A stretch of 20,366 nucleotides of DNA from NCBI GenBank assembly GCA_023388195.1, contig JAEWGR010000081.1, forward strand, positions 1 to 20,366, given 5' to 3'. The stretch comes from Bacillota bacterium. GTDB taxonomy: Bacteria > Bacillota > Negativicutes > Sporomusales > Sporomusaceae. Positions 13,752 to 20,366 of this stretch are shown here, piece by piece (position 1 is the first letter of the stretch; every line of letters begins with the position of its first letter). The notes below the pieces were generated by a model. It was given only the letters and a program-made list of their open reading frames with translations, was not told the origin of the DNA and did no database searches. The translations under genes and the position numbers were made by a program.

Positions 13752-14888
13752 TCAAATAGCGCCAAAAGCGTCTTTAAACTTTTTAAAAAAGCCTTTTTCC
13801 TCAGAGGTAGGATCGGCACCACCTGCCTGGGCAAACTCCTGTAAAAGTTCTTTTTGACGATCGGTCAGTTTCTTAGGGGTTACCAACTTAACGCGCACAT
13901 GCTGATCACCGCGTCCATGACCGCGTAAATGCGGTATCCCTTTATCTTTTATCCGGAATACAGTCCCGGTTTGGGTACCCTCAGGAATTTTCAGTTTAAC
14001 TTTACCATCCAGAGTAGGCACTTCGATTTCATCGCCCAGCGTAGCCTGCACAAAATTAATCGGCACTTCGCAAATAACATCATTGCCTTCCCGCGTAAAC
14101 AGTTTGTGCTGCTTGGCGAACAGATAAACATACAGGTCTCCGGGAGGGCCGCCCCGTTGCCCGGCTTCCCCTTCCTGAGCCACTCTGAGCCTTGAACCAT
14201 TGTCAACCCCGGCCGGAATTTTAATTTTTATTTTACGTTTAACGCGCAGTTTCCCCTTGCCGCTGCATTCTTTGCAGGGGGTTTTTATAATTTTCCCTTC
14301 CCCCCGGCAACGGTCGCAGGCCCTTACGTTGACCATGCGGCCAAAAGGCGTATTCTGTGTTACCTGCACCTGACCTGTTCCCCGGCAGTCAGGACAGGTT
14401 TCCGGATGGGTTCCCGGTGCTGAACCTGATCCCTGACAAGCCTCGCAATCTTCGGTCCGGGGCACCTGAATTTCAGTCTCTAAACCAAAAGCCGCTTGTT
14501 CAAAGCTGATCTCCATGTCATACCGCAAGTCCGGACCCCGTTCAGGTCCTGCATTCCGACCACCGCCAAACCCAAATCCCGCCTGACCGAAAAACATATC
14601 AAATATATCTGAGAAACCGCCAGCGCCAGCACCGCCAAACCCACCGCCACCGTTAGCGGCATCAAACGCAGCATGACCAAATTGGTCATACTGCGCCCGG
14701 CGTTCGGCATTAGATAAAATTTCGTAAGCTTCGTTGACTTCTTTAAATTTCTCTTCGGCATCCTTGGGATTATCACGGTTAACATCAGGATGGTACTTGC
14801 GGGCCAATTTACGGTACGCCTTCTTTAATTCATCATCAGACGCCGTTTTGGCTACACCCAGCACTTCATAATAGTCTCGCTTACTCAC
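13752..14888 (-). CDS. dnaJ: Chaperone DnaJ (Hsp40)
   Basis: DnaJ delivers unfolded protein to DnaK and stimulates its ATPase. The 378 residues hold a J domain (1-70, HPD at 33-35), a Gly/Phe-rich linker (about 75-115), a zinc-finger domain with four CxxCxGxG repeats (CEACQGSG, CPDCRGTG, CDRCRGEG, CKECSGKG) and the C-terminal substrate-binding domains. The start is GTG at 14888: SKRDYYEVLGV is the family N-terminus and GGATGGTG lies just upstream. The frame stays open to a TTG five codons earlier, which would add WCEV-type residues not seen in the family. It begins 21 bases after the dnaK stop, the last gene of the heat-shock operon. Confidence 0.97.
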   Translation of the reverse strand: MSKRDYYEVLGVAKTASDDELKKAYRKLARKYHPDVNRDNPKDAEEKFKEVNEAYEILSNAERRAQYDQFGHAAFDAANGGGGFGGAGAGGFSDIFDMFFGQAGFGFGGGRNAGPERGPDLRYDMEISFEQAAFGLETEIQVPRTEDCEACQGSGSAPGTHPETCPDCRGTGQVQVTQNTPFGRMVNVRACDRCRGEGKIIKTPCKECSGKGKLRVKRKIKIKIPAGVDNGSRLRVAQEGEAGQRGGPPGDLYVYLFAKQHKLFTREGNDVICEVPINFVQATLGDEIEVPTLDGKVKLKIPEGTQTGTVFRIKDKGIPHLRGHGRGDQHVRVKLVTPKKLTDRQKELLQEFAQAGGADPTSEEKGFFKKFKDAFGAI

Positions 14889-14909
14889 TTCACACCATCC
14901 CAAAACAAT

Positions 14910-16748
14910 TTATTTCTTTTCGTCGTCCATTACTTTATATTCGGCATCAACTACTTTATCATCCTGAGGCGCGCCTTGCTGCCCCTGCGGAGCACCTTGG
15001 TCGCCTTCGGCCGGCGCATTCGCCTGATACATAGCTGCCGACAATTCATAAAGTGGTTTGGTAAGTTCTTCGGTGTCAGCTTTTATAGCCTCAAGATCAC
15101 TGCCTTTCAAAGTTTCCTTGAGTTTATCAGCTGCTTGCTGAACTTTTTCCACAAGGGCTTTGTCGGCTTTATCGCCAAATTCTTTAATTGTCTTCTCTGC
15201 ATTATATACTAAAGAATCGGCATTGTTACGTACCTCAACCTCTTCTTTGCGTTTTTTATCTTCAGCCGCATGAGATTCAGCTTCTTTTACCATTCTTTCT
15301 ACCTCATTCTTATCAAGACCACCGGAGGAAGTAATGGTAATTTTCTGCTCTTTACCTGTACCCAAATCTTTTGCAGATACATGAACAATCCCATTGGCAT
15401 CAATATCAAAAGATACTTCAATGCGCGGCACACCGCGGGGGGCAGGAGGAATACCGGAAAGCTCAAAGCGTCCAAGTGTTTTGTTATAAGAAGCCATTTC
15501 CCGTTCACCCTGCAGCACATGAATATCAACAGATGGCTGATTATCCGCAGCAGTCGAGAATGTCTGGCTCTTGGAGGTCGGAATTGTAGTATTGCGGTCA
15601 ATGATCTTGGTAAATACACCACCCAGAGTTTCAATCCCTAACGACAGTGGTGTAACGTCGAGGAGCAAAACATCTTTTACCTCGCCAACAAGCACACCGG
15701 CTTGGATAGCAGCACCAACAGCCACACACTCATCCGGGTTAACGCCTTTGTGTGGATCTTTGCTTAGTGACTTTTTGATGGCTTCCTGTACAGCCGGAAT
15801 ACGGGTTGAACCACCTACAAGAATAACCTTGTCAATATCTTTCGCCGATAAACCGGCATCACTCAGGGCCTGACGGGTTGGCCCCATGGTAGCCTCCACC
15901 AGATCGGCAGTCAATTCCTCAAATTTTGCCCGGGTCAGACTGATGTCAAGATGTTTGGGACCGGTTTGGTCGGCAGTAATAAAGGGCAGATTGATATTAG
16001 AAGTAATTACACCGGACAATTCAATTTTGGCTTTTTCGGCTGCTTCCCGCAGGCGTTGCATGGCCATACGGTCATTGGCCAAATCGATTCCCTGCTCTTT
16101 TTTGAACTCAGCGACCAGCCAGTTCATAACCCGCTCGTCAAAGTCATCACCGCCAAGACGGTTATTCCCACTTGTGGCCTTAACCTCAAAGACACCATCA
16201 CCCAGTTCCAGAATGGAAACGTCAAATGTACCGCCACCCAGGTCAAATACCAGGATAGTGTGGTCGTTGCCTTTATCCATGCCATAGGCTAAGGCAGCAG
16301 CAGTAGGTTCGTTGATAATACGGAGCACTTCCAGGCCGGCGATCGCACCGGCATCTTTGGTGGCCTGACGCTGACTGTCAGAGAAATAGGCCGGAACAGT
16401 AATTACTGCCTGCGTAACCTTTTCCCCTAAATAGGCTTCTGCATCTGATTTAAGTTTTTGCAGGATCATTGCCGAAATTTCCTGGGGAGTATAATCCTTG
16501 CCTTCGATATTGACTTTATAAGTAGTACCCATATGGCGTTTAATCGAACTGACTGTACCATCAGGATTAGATACGGCCTGGCGTTTGGCAATTTGCCCGA
16601 CCAGACGTTCACCGTTTTTCGAGAAGCCAACTACCGAAGGGGTAATACGGCTGCCTTCCGGATTAGGAATAACAATAGGCTCGCCGCCTTCCATTACAGC
16701 TACTACTGAGTTAGTAGTACCAAGATCAATACCAATTACTTTTGCCAT
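14910..16748 (-). CDS. dnaK: Chaperone DnaK (Hsp70)
   Basis: DnaK is the ATP-dependent Hsp70 chaperone. The 612 residues are full length for Firmicutes. The nucleotide-binding domain shows GIDLGTTNS at the start, VPAYFSDSQRQATKDAG, the phosphate-2 motif FDLGGGTFDVSIL and VILVGGSTRIP. The linker DVLLLDVTPLSLGIET leads to the beta-sandwich substrate-binding domain and the helical lid, and a Gln/Gly/Pro-rich tail ends VVDAEYKVMDDEKK. It has the short Gram-positive-type N-lobe. The ATG at 16748 follows AAGGGGG by 9 bases and lies 28 bases after the grpE stop. Expression is expected from the CIRCE-controlled promoter upstream of hrcA. Confidence 0.99.
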   Translation of the reverse strand: MAKVIGIDLGTTNSVVAVMEGGEPIVIPNPEGSRITPSVVGFSKNGERLVGQIAKRQAVSNPDGTVSSIKRHMGTTYKVNIEGKDYTPQEISAMILQKLKSDAEAYLGEKVTQAVITVPAYFSDSQRQATKDAGAIAGLEVLRIINEPTAAALAYGMDKGNDHTILVFDLGGGTFDVSILELGDGVFEVKATSGNNRLGGDDFDERVMNWLVAEFKKEQGIDLANDRMAMQRLREAAEKAKIELSGVITSNINLPFITADQTGPKHLDISLTRAKFEELTADLVEATMGPTRQALSDAGLSAKDIDKVILVGGSTRIPAVQEAIKKSLSKDPHKGVNPDECVAVGAAIQAGVLVGEVKDVLLLDVTPLSLGIETLGGVFTKIIDRNTTIPTSKSQTFSTAADNQPSVDIHVLQGEREMASYNKTLGRFELSGIPPAPRGVPRIEVSFDIDANGIVHVSAKDLGTGKEQKITITSSGGLDKNEVERMVKEAESHAAEDKKRKEEVEVRNNADSLVYNAEKTIKEFGDKADKALVEKVQQAADKLKETLKGSDLEAIKADTEELTKPLYELSAAMYQANAPAEGDQGAPQGQQGAPQDDKVVDAEYKVMDDEKK

Positions 16749-16776
16749 TGTACATTTCCCCCTTAATAAACTGTTA

Positions 16777-17340
16777 TTAACTGTTTGCTACTACTTTTAC
16801 CATACTGGGACGGATTAACCGGCCATTGACTTTATAGCCTTTTTGCAGTTCTTCAATGATTATGCCGTCAGCCTGACTTGCATCCTCAACCCGCATAACC
16901 GCCTCATGCAAACTCGGGTCAAATACATTGCCCACAGCATTAACAGGTTCTACACCTAATTGGCATAGGGCATTGCTTAATTGCCGGAAGATCATTTGCA
17001 CCCCGGTTGCCAGGGTATCAACATCAGCCGGGGTACTGGCCGTTGCCCGCTCAAAATTATCAACAACAGGCAACAGTTCGCAAACTACCCGTTCTGTTAC
17101 AACGGCCGACAATTCCTCTTTTTCTTGCCTGGTCCGCCGCCGGAAATTATCAAAATCGGCCTGAAGCCGTTTATACCGGTCTGTCATTTCCTCAAGTAAC
17201 CGGCCTTTTTCATTGAGTGCAGACATAAACTGTTCTACATCCTCAGGATAAAAGCAGATTTCAGGATTATCGCCTGCCGCCTCGCCCACGCGGTCTGTTT
17301 CCGGCCCTACCGGAATCTGTTCTTTTTCATTATCTGCCAC
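16777..17340 (-). CDS. grpE: Nucleotide exchange factor GrpE
   Basis: GrpE releases ADP from DnaK and acts as a thermosensor in the Hsp70 cycle. The 187 residues have a charged disordered N-terminus (1-30), a long helix with YKRLQADFDNFRRRTRQEKE (56-75), VVDNFERA at 92-99 and the C-terminal beta domain with FDPSLHEAV at 140-148 and KGYKVNGRLIRPSMVKV. The start is GTG at 17340, with AGGAGG eight bases upstream; a GTG three codons earlier lies too close to that site. It follows the chaperonin by 15 bases, and the ribosome site begins just after the chaperonin stop. Confidence 0.97.
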   Translation of the reverse strand: MADNEKEQIPVGPETDRVGEAAGDNPEICFYPEDVEQFMSALNEKGRLLEEMTDRYKRLQADFDNFRRRTRQEKEELSAVVTERVVCELLPVVDNFERATASTPADVDTLATGVQMIFRQLSNALCQLGVEPVNAVGNVFDPSLHEAVMRVEDASQADGIIIEELQKGYKVNGRLIRPSMVKVVANS

Positions 17341-17355
17341 AAAACCCACCTCCTG

Positions 17356-18939
17356 CTAAAAATCAGGCATACCGCTATCGGCAGCGCCTGCCTTCTGGGC
17401 ATTAGCCCCTTCTTCTTTTTTCTTGATAATAGTATCAATACGTAAAATAGCAACAGCGACTTCGCCGGCAGCTTTAATCGCATGCAATTTTACCGGCACA
17501 GGGTCAACTACCCCCCGCGCCAGCATATCAGCCACTTCACCAGTATCACAGTCTATGCCCAAGGAGTCGCAGTTTTGCATAGTTTGTGTAGTAACGGCTT
17601 CCTCTACCTTCTCCAGCGGGTTAAAACCGGCATTTTCGACGATCTGGGACAAAGGCTGCTTAAGCGCATTGGTTACGCAATCGAGACCGTAAGCCGCCAT
17701 GCCCTTAAGGTTATCCCGGTATTTGCCAACTTCCCGGGCCATAGCAATCTCAATCGAACCACCGCCTGGCACATAACCACCCTTAACAGCAGCCTGCACA
17801 CTTGACGCCGCATCTTTAGCAATACGTTCCCGTTCCCCCACTACCTCTTCTGTGGCTGCACCGACCAAAATCGTGGCCATTGGCTTGCCATTGCCGCCAA
17901 TAACCCGGACTTGCTCAAGCTTCTCATCCTGATATACTTTTTCAGCAGCACCCAGGTATTTCTCAATATCAACCGGCTCTTTTTTCAAGCCGGTGCGTTT
18001 GATCATCCGGGCCCCGGAGTGATCGGCGACCCGGCGGAGGTCTTTTGCAGATACACGTTCAATAACCAAAATATTGGCATCTGTTAGAATTTCTTCAGCA
18101 GTACTATGTACACCCCGGTCTACCATGACAACATTAACACCAAGGCTGACAATTTTCTGGACATTTTTTTTGAACTCGTCCTGAAGTTCGATATAACGCT
18201 TAAAACCGGCTTCTGTGCTCAATGCCTCATCTTCAATTTCCTCAGGCTCAAGCGCATCATCAATAAGCAGCAATTTTGCATAAGACACTGCGTCGGGCAT
18301 TTCTTGCGTCATCCGTTCCTGATCAACGATAACACCCAAAAACACCTCGTTATTGGCTCCGGCTTCAGCAGTGATAATCTCAGATAACTTAAAATTGTAT
18401 TCATTGAGCTTTTCCACACCAATCAGCCTGGCGGCTTCAACGACCAGATCAGCGATATCGGCATGCTCCCGGCCGGCGATCATAGCAATACTGCGGAGGA
18501 GGGGATCATTAACCTCAGTAATGGTGCGGGCCCGCTCTTTTACTCCATCCAGAACCCTTGCCACACCATATTTAATGCCTTCGATCACTCTGGCAACCGG
18601 TACGCCGCGCATAACCTGGCTTACGCCTTCCGAAACCAGACTGCCTGCCATAATTGTCGTCGTGGTTGTGCCATCGCCGACCTCTGCCTGTTGGGCTTTG
18701 GCAGTATTAATCAACATCTTAGCTGCCGGATGATTGACATCCATTTTATCTAAAATGGTAACACCGTCATTAGTAATAATAACCTCACCAAAGCGGTCAA
18801 CAAGCATCGTATCAAGCCCTTTGGGGCCAATAGTGCCTTCGACAGCCGCAGTGATCGCCCTTACAGCATTGGCGTTAGTTAACAGTGCGGCCAGTCGCTC
18901 ATCCACGTCAGCCCCACTGCCTGCTTGCTTTAGATTCAT
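17356..18939 (-). CDS. Thermosome-like (group III, archaeal-type) chaperonin subunit
   Basis: This 527-residue protein belongs to the TCP-1/thermosome branch and not to GroEL. It shows EGTIGPKGLDTMLVD at 34-48, ITNDGVTIL at 55-63, GDGTTT at 88-93 (catalytic Asp89) and DAASSV at 376-381 (Asp376, matching GroEL Asp398 in position), PGGGSIEI at 391-398, and a short tail ending GMPDF without Gly-Gly-Met repeats. In the apical domain, residues about 230-275 (EPEEIEDEAL to KIVSLGVNVV) match the helical protrusion that forms the built-in lid of thermosomes, so no GroES is needed; none is nearby. Bacterial members of this class, first characterised from Carboxydothermus, are known as group III chaperonins and often sit in the dnaK operon. 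The ATG at 18939 has AAGGGGG six bases upstream, overlapping the hrcA stop region. A GTG six codons earlier is less likely. Confidence 0.93.
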   Translation of the reverse strand: MNLKQAGSGADVDERLAALLTNANAVRAITAAVEGTIGPKGLDTMLVDRFGEVIITNDGVTILDKMDVNHPAAKMLINTAKAQQAEVGDGTTTTTIMAGSLVSEGVSQVMRGVPVARVIEGIKYGVARVLDGVKERARTITEVNDPLLRSIAMIAGREHADIADLVVEAARLIGVEKLNEYNFKLSEIITAEAGANNEVFLGVIVDQERMTQEMPDAVSYAKLLLIDDALEPEEIEDEALSTEAGFKRYIELQDEFKKNVQKIVSLGVNVVMVDRGVHSTAEEILTDANILVIERVSAKDLRRVADHSGARMIKRTGLKKEPVDIEKYLGAAEKVYQDEKLEQVRVIGGNGKPMATILVGAATEEVVGERERIAKDAASSVQAAVKGGYVPGGGSIEIAMAREVGKYRDNLKGMAAYGLDCVTNALKQPLSQIVENAGFNPLEKVEEAVTTQTMQNCDSLGIDCDTGEVADMLARGVVDPVPVKLHAIKAAGEVAVAILRIDTIIKKKEEGANAQKAGAADSGMPDF

Positions 18940-18953
18940 GTAGTTCCCCCTTA

Positions 18954-19985
18954 TCACAACACCTTGTATTTTTTTAAAATTTCACCTAAATGGCGTTGCA
19001 TAAATTTAAGTACCGACATAGTTTTGCCATATTCCATTCTGGTTGGGCCAAGCACAGCCACCGTGCCCACTACTTGCCCGTCAATACGGTAAGTGGCCTG
19101 AACAACGCTGCAGTCGTGAATACCGGTATATTTATTTTCCTGACCAATAGTAACAATTACACCGTCACTATCAGGCATATGGAGGATATCGCTCAACAAT
19201 TTATCTTCCTCAAACATGGTTAACAAACCTTTAACTTTATCAACATCCCGGAATTCAGGCTGATTAAGCATCTGGGTTGTGCCGCCAAGATAAACCTTAT
19301 CGTTCTTATCAGCAGAAAGAGCTTGTTTTAAAAGGGTAACTGCCTGTTCAAAAATCTGTGGATCAGGCCTGATATCGTTTTGAATATCTTTTAAAACCGG
19401 GGTTGTTATCCGGTCAACTGCCAGGCCTCCCAAACGGGAATTTATCACATTGGCAACCCGGCTCAGGTCTTCATAATGGAGCCCCTCAGGTATTTCAATA
19501 ATCTTATTATCCAGTAAACCGGTATCGGTCACAATAATAACAATTGACCGGCGCTCATCTAATGGCAAAAACTGTAAATATCTAAAGGTACATTGCGCCA
19601 TCTGCGGCGCTAATACCATGGAGACATTTTGGGTCATGCGCGATAAGATTTTTACCGTCTCCTGAAAAACTTCCTCAATTCGCCGGGCTCTTGTGTAATA
19701 CCAGTTATCGATAAGTGCAATATCGGAATCGGAAATCTGGGGTGGCGCCAGTAAACAGTCAACATAAAAGCGATAGCCCTTAACTGACGGTATCCTGCCG
19801 GCCGAGGTATGCGGTTGCTCGAGATAGCCTAAAAATTCCAAATCCGCCATCTCATTACGGATAGTAGCCGGGCTAATTCCGAGATTATATTTACGCGCAA
19901 TTGTCCGTGAACCGATAGGTTCTGCCGTAGAGATATAATCATCAATAATAGCTTGCAGAATTTGGCGTTTTCTTTCATCCAGCAC
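18954..19985 (-). CDS. hrcA: Heat-inducible transcription repressor HrcA
   Basis: HrcA binds the CIRCE operator and represses class I heat-shock genes; in B. subtilis its activity depends on the GroE chaperonin. The 343 residues show an N-terminal winged helix (about 1-75, with EPIGSRTIARKY, ISPATIRNEMADLE and SAGRIPSVKGYRFYVD) and the GAF-like and dimerisation region to the end. I place the start at the GTG at 19985, because AAGGGGGG lies six bases before it and the family starts 'M-L-x-E-R-x-x-x-I-L'. An ATG at 20015 in the same frame falls inside CIRCE and has no ribosome site. It follows hemW by a clean promoter and is the first gene of the chaperone operon. Confidence 0.95.
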   Translation of the reverse strand: MLDERKRQILQAIIDDYISTAEPIGSRTIARKYNLGISPATIRNEMADLEFLGYLEQPHTSAGRIPSVKGYRFYVDCLLAPPQISDSDIALIDNWYYTRARRIEEVFQETVKILSRMTQNVSMVLAPQMAQCTFRYLQFLPLDERRSIVIIVTDTGLLDNKIIEIPEGLHYEDLSRVANVINSRLGGLAVDRITTPVLKDIQNDIRPDPQIFEQAVTLLKQALSADKNDKVYLGGTTQMLNQPEFRDVDKVKGLLTMFEEDKLLSDILHMPDSDGVIVTIGQENKYTGIHDCSVVQATYRIDGQVVGTVAVLGPTRMEYGKTMSVLKFMQRHLGEILKKYKVL

Positions 19986-20004
19986 CGACTTCCCCCCCTT
20001 GCTG

Positions 20005-20031
20005 TTAGCACTCATGTCTGTTGAGTGCTAA
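20005..20031 (-). promoter_or_regulatory. CIRCE operator (HrcA binding site)
   Basis: A perfect TTAGCACTC (20005-20013), 9-base spacer and GAGTGCTAA (20023-20031). It lies from about +5 to +31 of the transcript, so bound HrcA would block transcription of hrcA and the chaperone genes. No second CIRCE is present in the window. Confidence 0.98.
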
Positions 20032-20042
20032 TGCCTATTAAA

Positions 20043-20071
20043 AAAATACCACTCCTTGGGTTTAATGTCAA
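20043..20071 (-). promoter_or_regulatory. Sigma-A promoter of the hrcA-chaperonin-grpE-dnaK-dnaJ operon
   Basis: TTGACA (20066-20071), exact consensus, a 17-base spacer and TATTTT (20043-20048). Transcription would start near 20036, just before CIRCE. No terminator is visible between the hemW stop and this promoter. Confidence 0.88.
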
Positions 20072-20118
20072 GATACTAAAGGGCTTTATCTAATAACTAA
20101 GTCACGTTAAACTGCCAA

Positions 20119-20366
20119 TCAAAGGCTGTTCCCGCAGCGCTCATCCATAAAACGGGCAAAGACAATGTTACTGAATTTCATGCCTCTGTCAGTCAACCAT
20201 ACCCGGCGACCATTGACCGCCAGCAGTTTTTGCTGTTGAAGCTCATCAACAGCATCAGCGAAATGAAAGAAAAAATCGAGATTAAACTGCCGGGTAAAAT
20301 CGGCGGCTTTTAATCCCTCTACCGTACGCAAAGCCAAAAAAATATATTCGGATATCGACTGGGCCC
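20119..20366 (-). CDS. hemW: HemW-like radical-SAM protein, C-terminal end only
   Basis: Only the last 82 codons are inside the window. They match the C-terminal HemN_C-type domain: SEYIFLALRTVEGLKAADF, FHFADAVDELQQQKLLAV and VWLTDRGMKFSNIVFARFM. HemW is an oxygen-independent coproporphyrinogen-oxidase-like radical-SAM protein that in studied bacteria acts as a heme chaperone and not as the oxidase. The radical-SAM domain is off the right edge, so the enzyme subtype cannot be checked here. The assignment rests on this tail and on the hemW-hrcA order shared with B. subtilis. The frame is open to the window edge. Confidence 0.85.
   Translation of the reverse strand, partial: AQSISEYIFLALRTVEGLKAADFTRQFNLDFFFHFADAVDELQQQKLLAVNGRRVWLTDRGMKFSNIVFARFMDERCGNSL

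Noticed and set aside
17356..18939. Calling this gene groEL because of its place in a heat-shock operon.
   Set aside because: The motifs (thermosome-type EGTIGPKGLD, PGGGS, apical helical protrusion) and the missing Gly-Gly-Met tail fit the TCP-1/thermosome branch, and no groES is adjacent.
1..20366. Insertion sequences, prophage genes, CRISPR arrays, tRNA or rRNA genes.
   Set aside because: No transposase or integrase motifs, no regularly spaced repeats, and no tRNA or rRNA signatures were seen; gene order is that of a conserved core region.

Overview
The window comes from a spore-forming, low-to-mid GC member of the Firmicutes (Bacillota). It could be an anaerobic lineage such as the Sporomusa-type Negativicutes, but the sequence alone does not prove that. 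The evidence is the gene order (hemW-hrcA-grpE-dnaK-dnaJ-prmA-rsmE-mtaB ... rpsU-yqeY-nfeD-floA ... yqfC-yqfD-phoH-pgpH), which follows the Bacillus subtilis hemW-to-yqfF order. Further support comes from a perfect CIRCE operator, strong G-rich ribosome binding sites, sporulation genes yqfC/yqfD, and frequent GTG/TTG starts. Every protein gene lies on the minus strand, so the window is read from right to left.

Right end (20366 to about 13750): the tail of hemW, then a consensus promoter with CIRCE just downstream, then hrcA, a chaperonin gene, grpE, dnaK and dnaJ. The chaperonin is not GroEL. It is a thermosome-like (archaeal-type, 'group III') subunit placed between hrcA and grpE, with no groES beside it. 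One HrcA-controlled transcript therefore appears to make the Hsp70 machine and a lid-bearing chaperonin together.

Middle (13566 to 9315): a translation and RNA-modification block. prmA (ribosomal protein L11 methyltransferase), rsmE (16S rRNA m3U methyltransferase) and mtaB (tRNA methylthiotransferase) are tightly packed. They are followed by a HIT-family nucleotide hydrolase, then rpsU (S21) and yqeY behind their own near-perfect promoter, closed by a strong terminator. The 588-base stretch 8770-9357 has no protein gene. It holds that terminator, a GC-rich hairpin cluster, and a plus-strand promoter plus intrinsic terminator that could bracket an undescribed small RNA.

Left (8769 to 1): a membrane operon nfeD (long form with ClpP-like protease domain), floA (flotillin) and a small proline-rich membrane protein, ending in a terminator. 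Next is a HerA-like hexameric ATPase with its own promoter; B. subtilis has no such gene at this place. Then come the sporulation pair yqfC-yqfD (overlapping), phoH, and pgpH (c-di-AMP phosphodiesterase), which runs off the left edge.

The points most worth attention are the archaeal-type chaperonin inside the heat-shock operon, the stand-alone HerA ATPase, and the plus-strand small-RNA candidate. I saw no mobile elements, CRISPR arrays, rRNA or tRNA genes.
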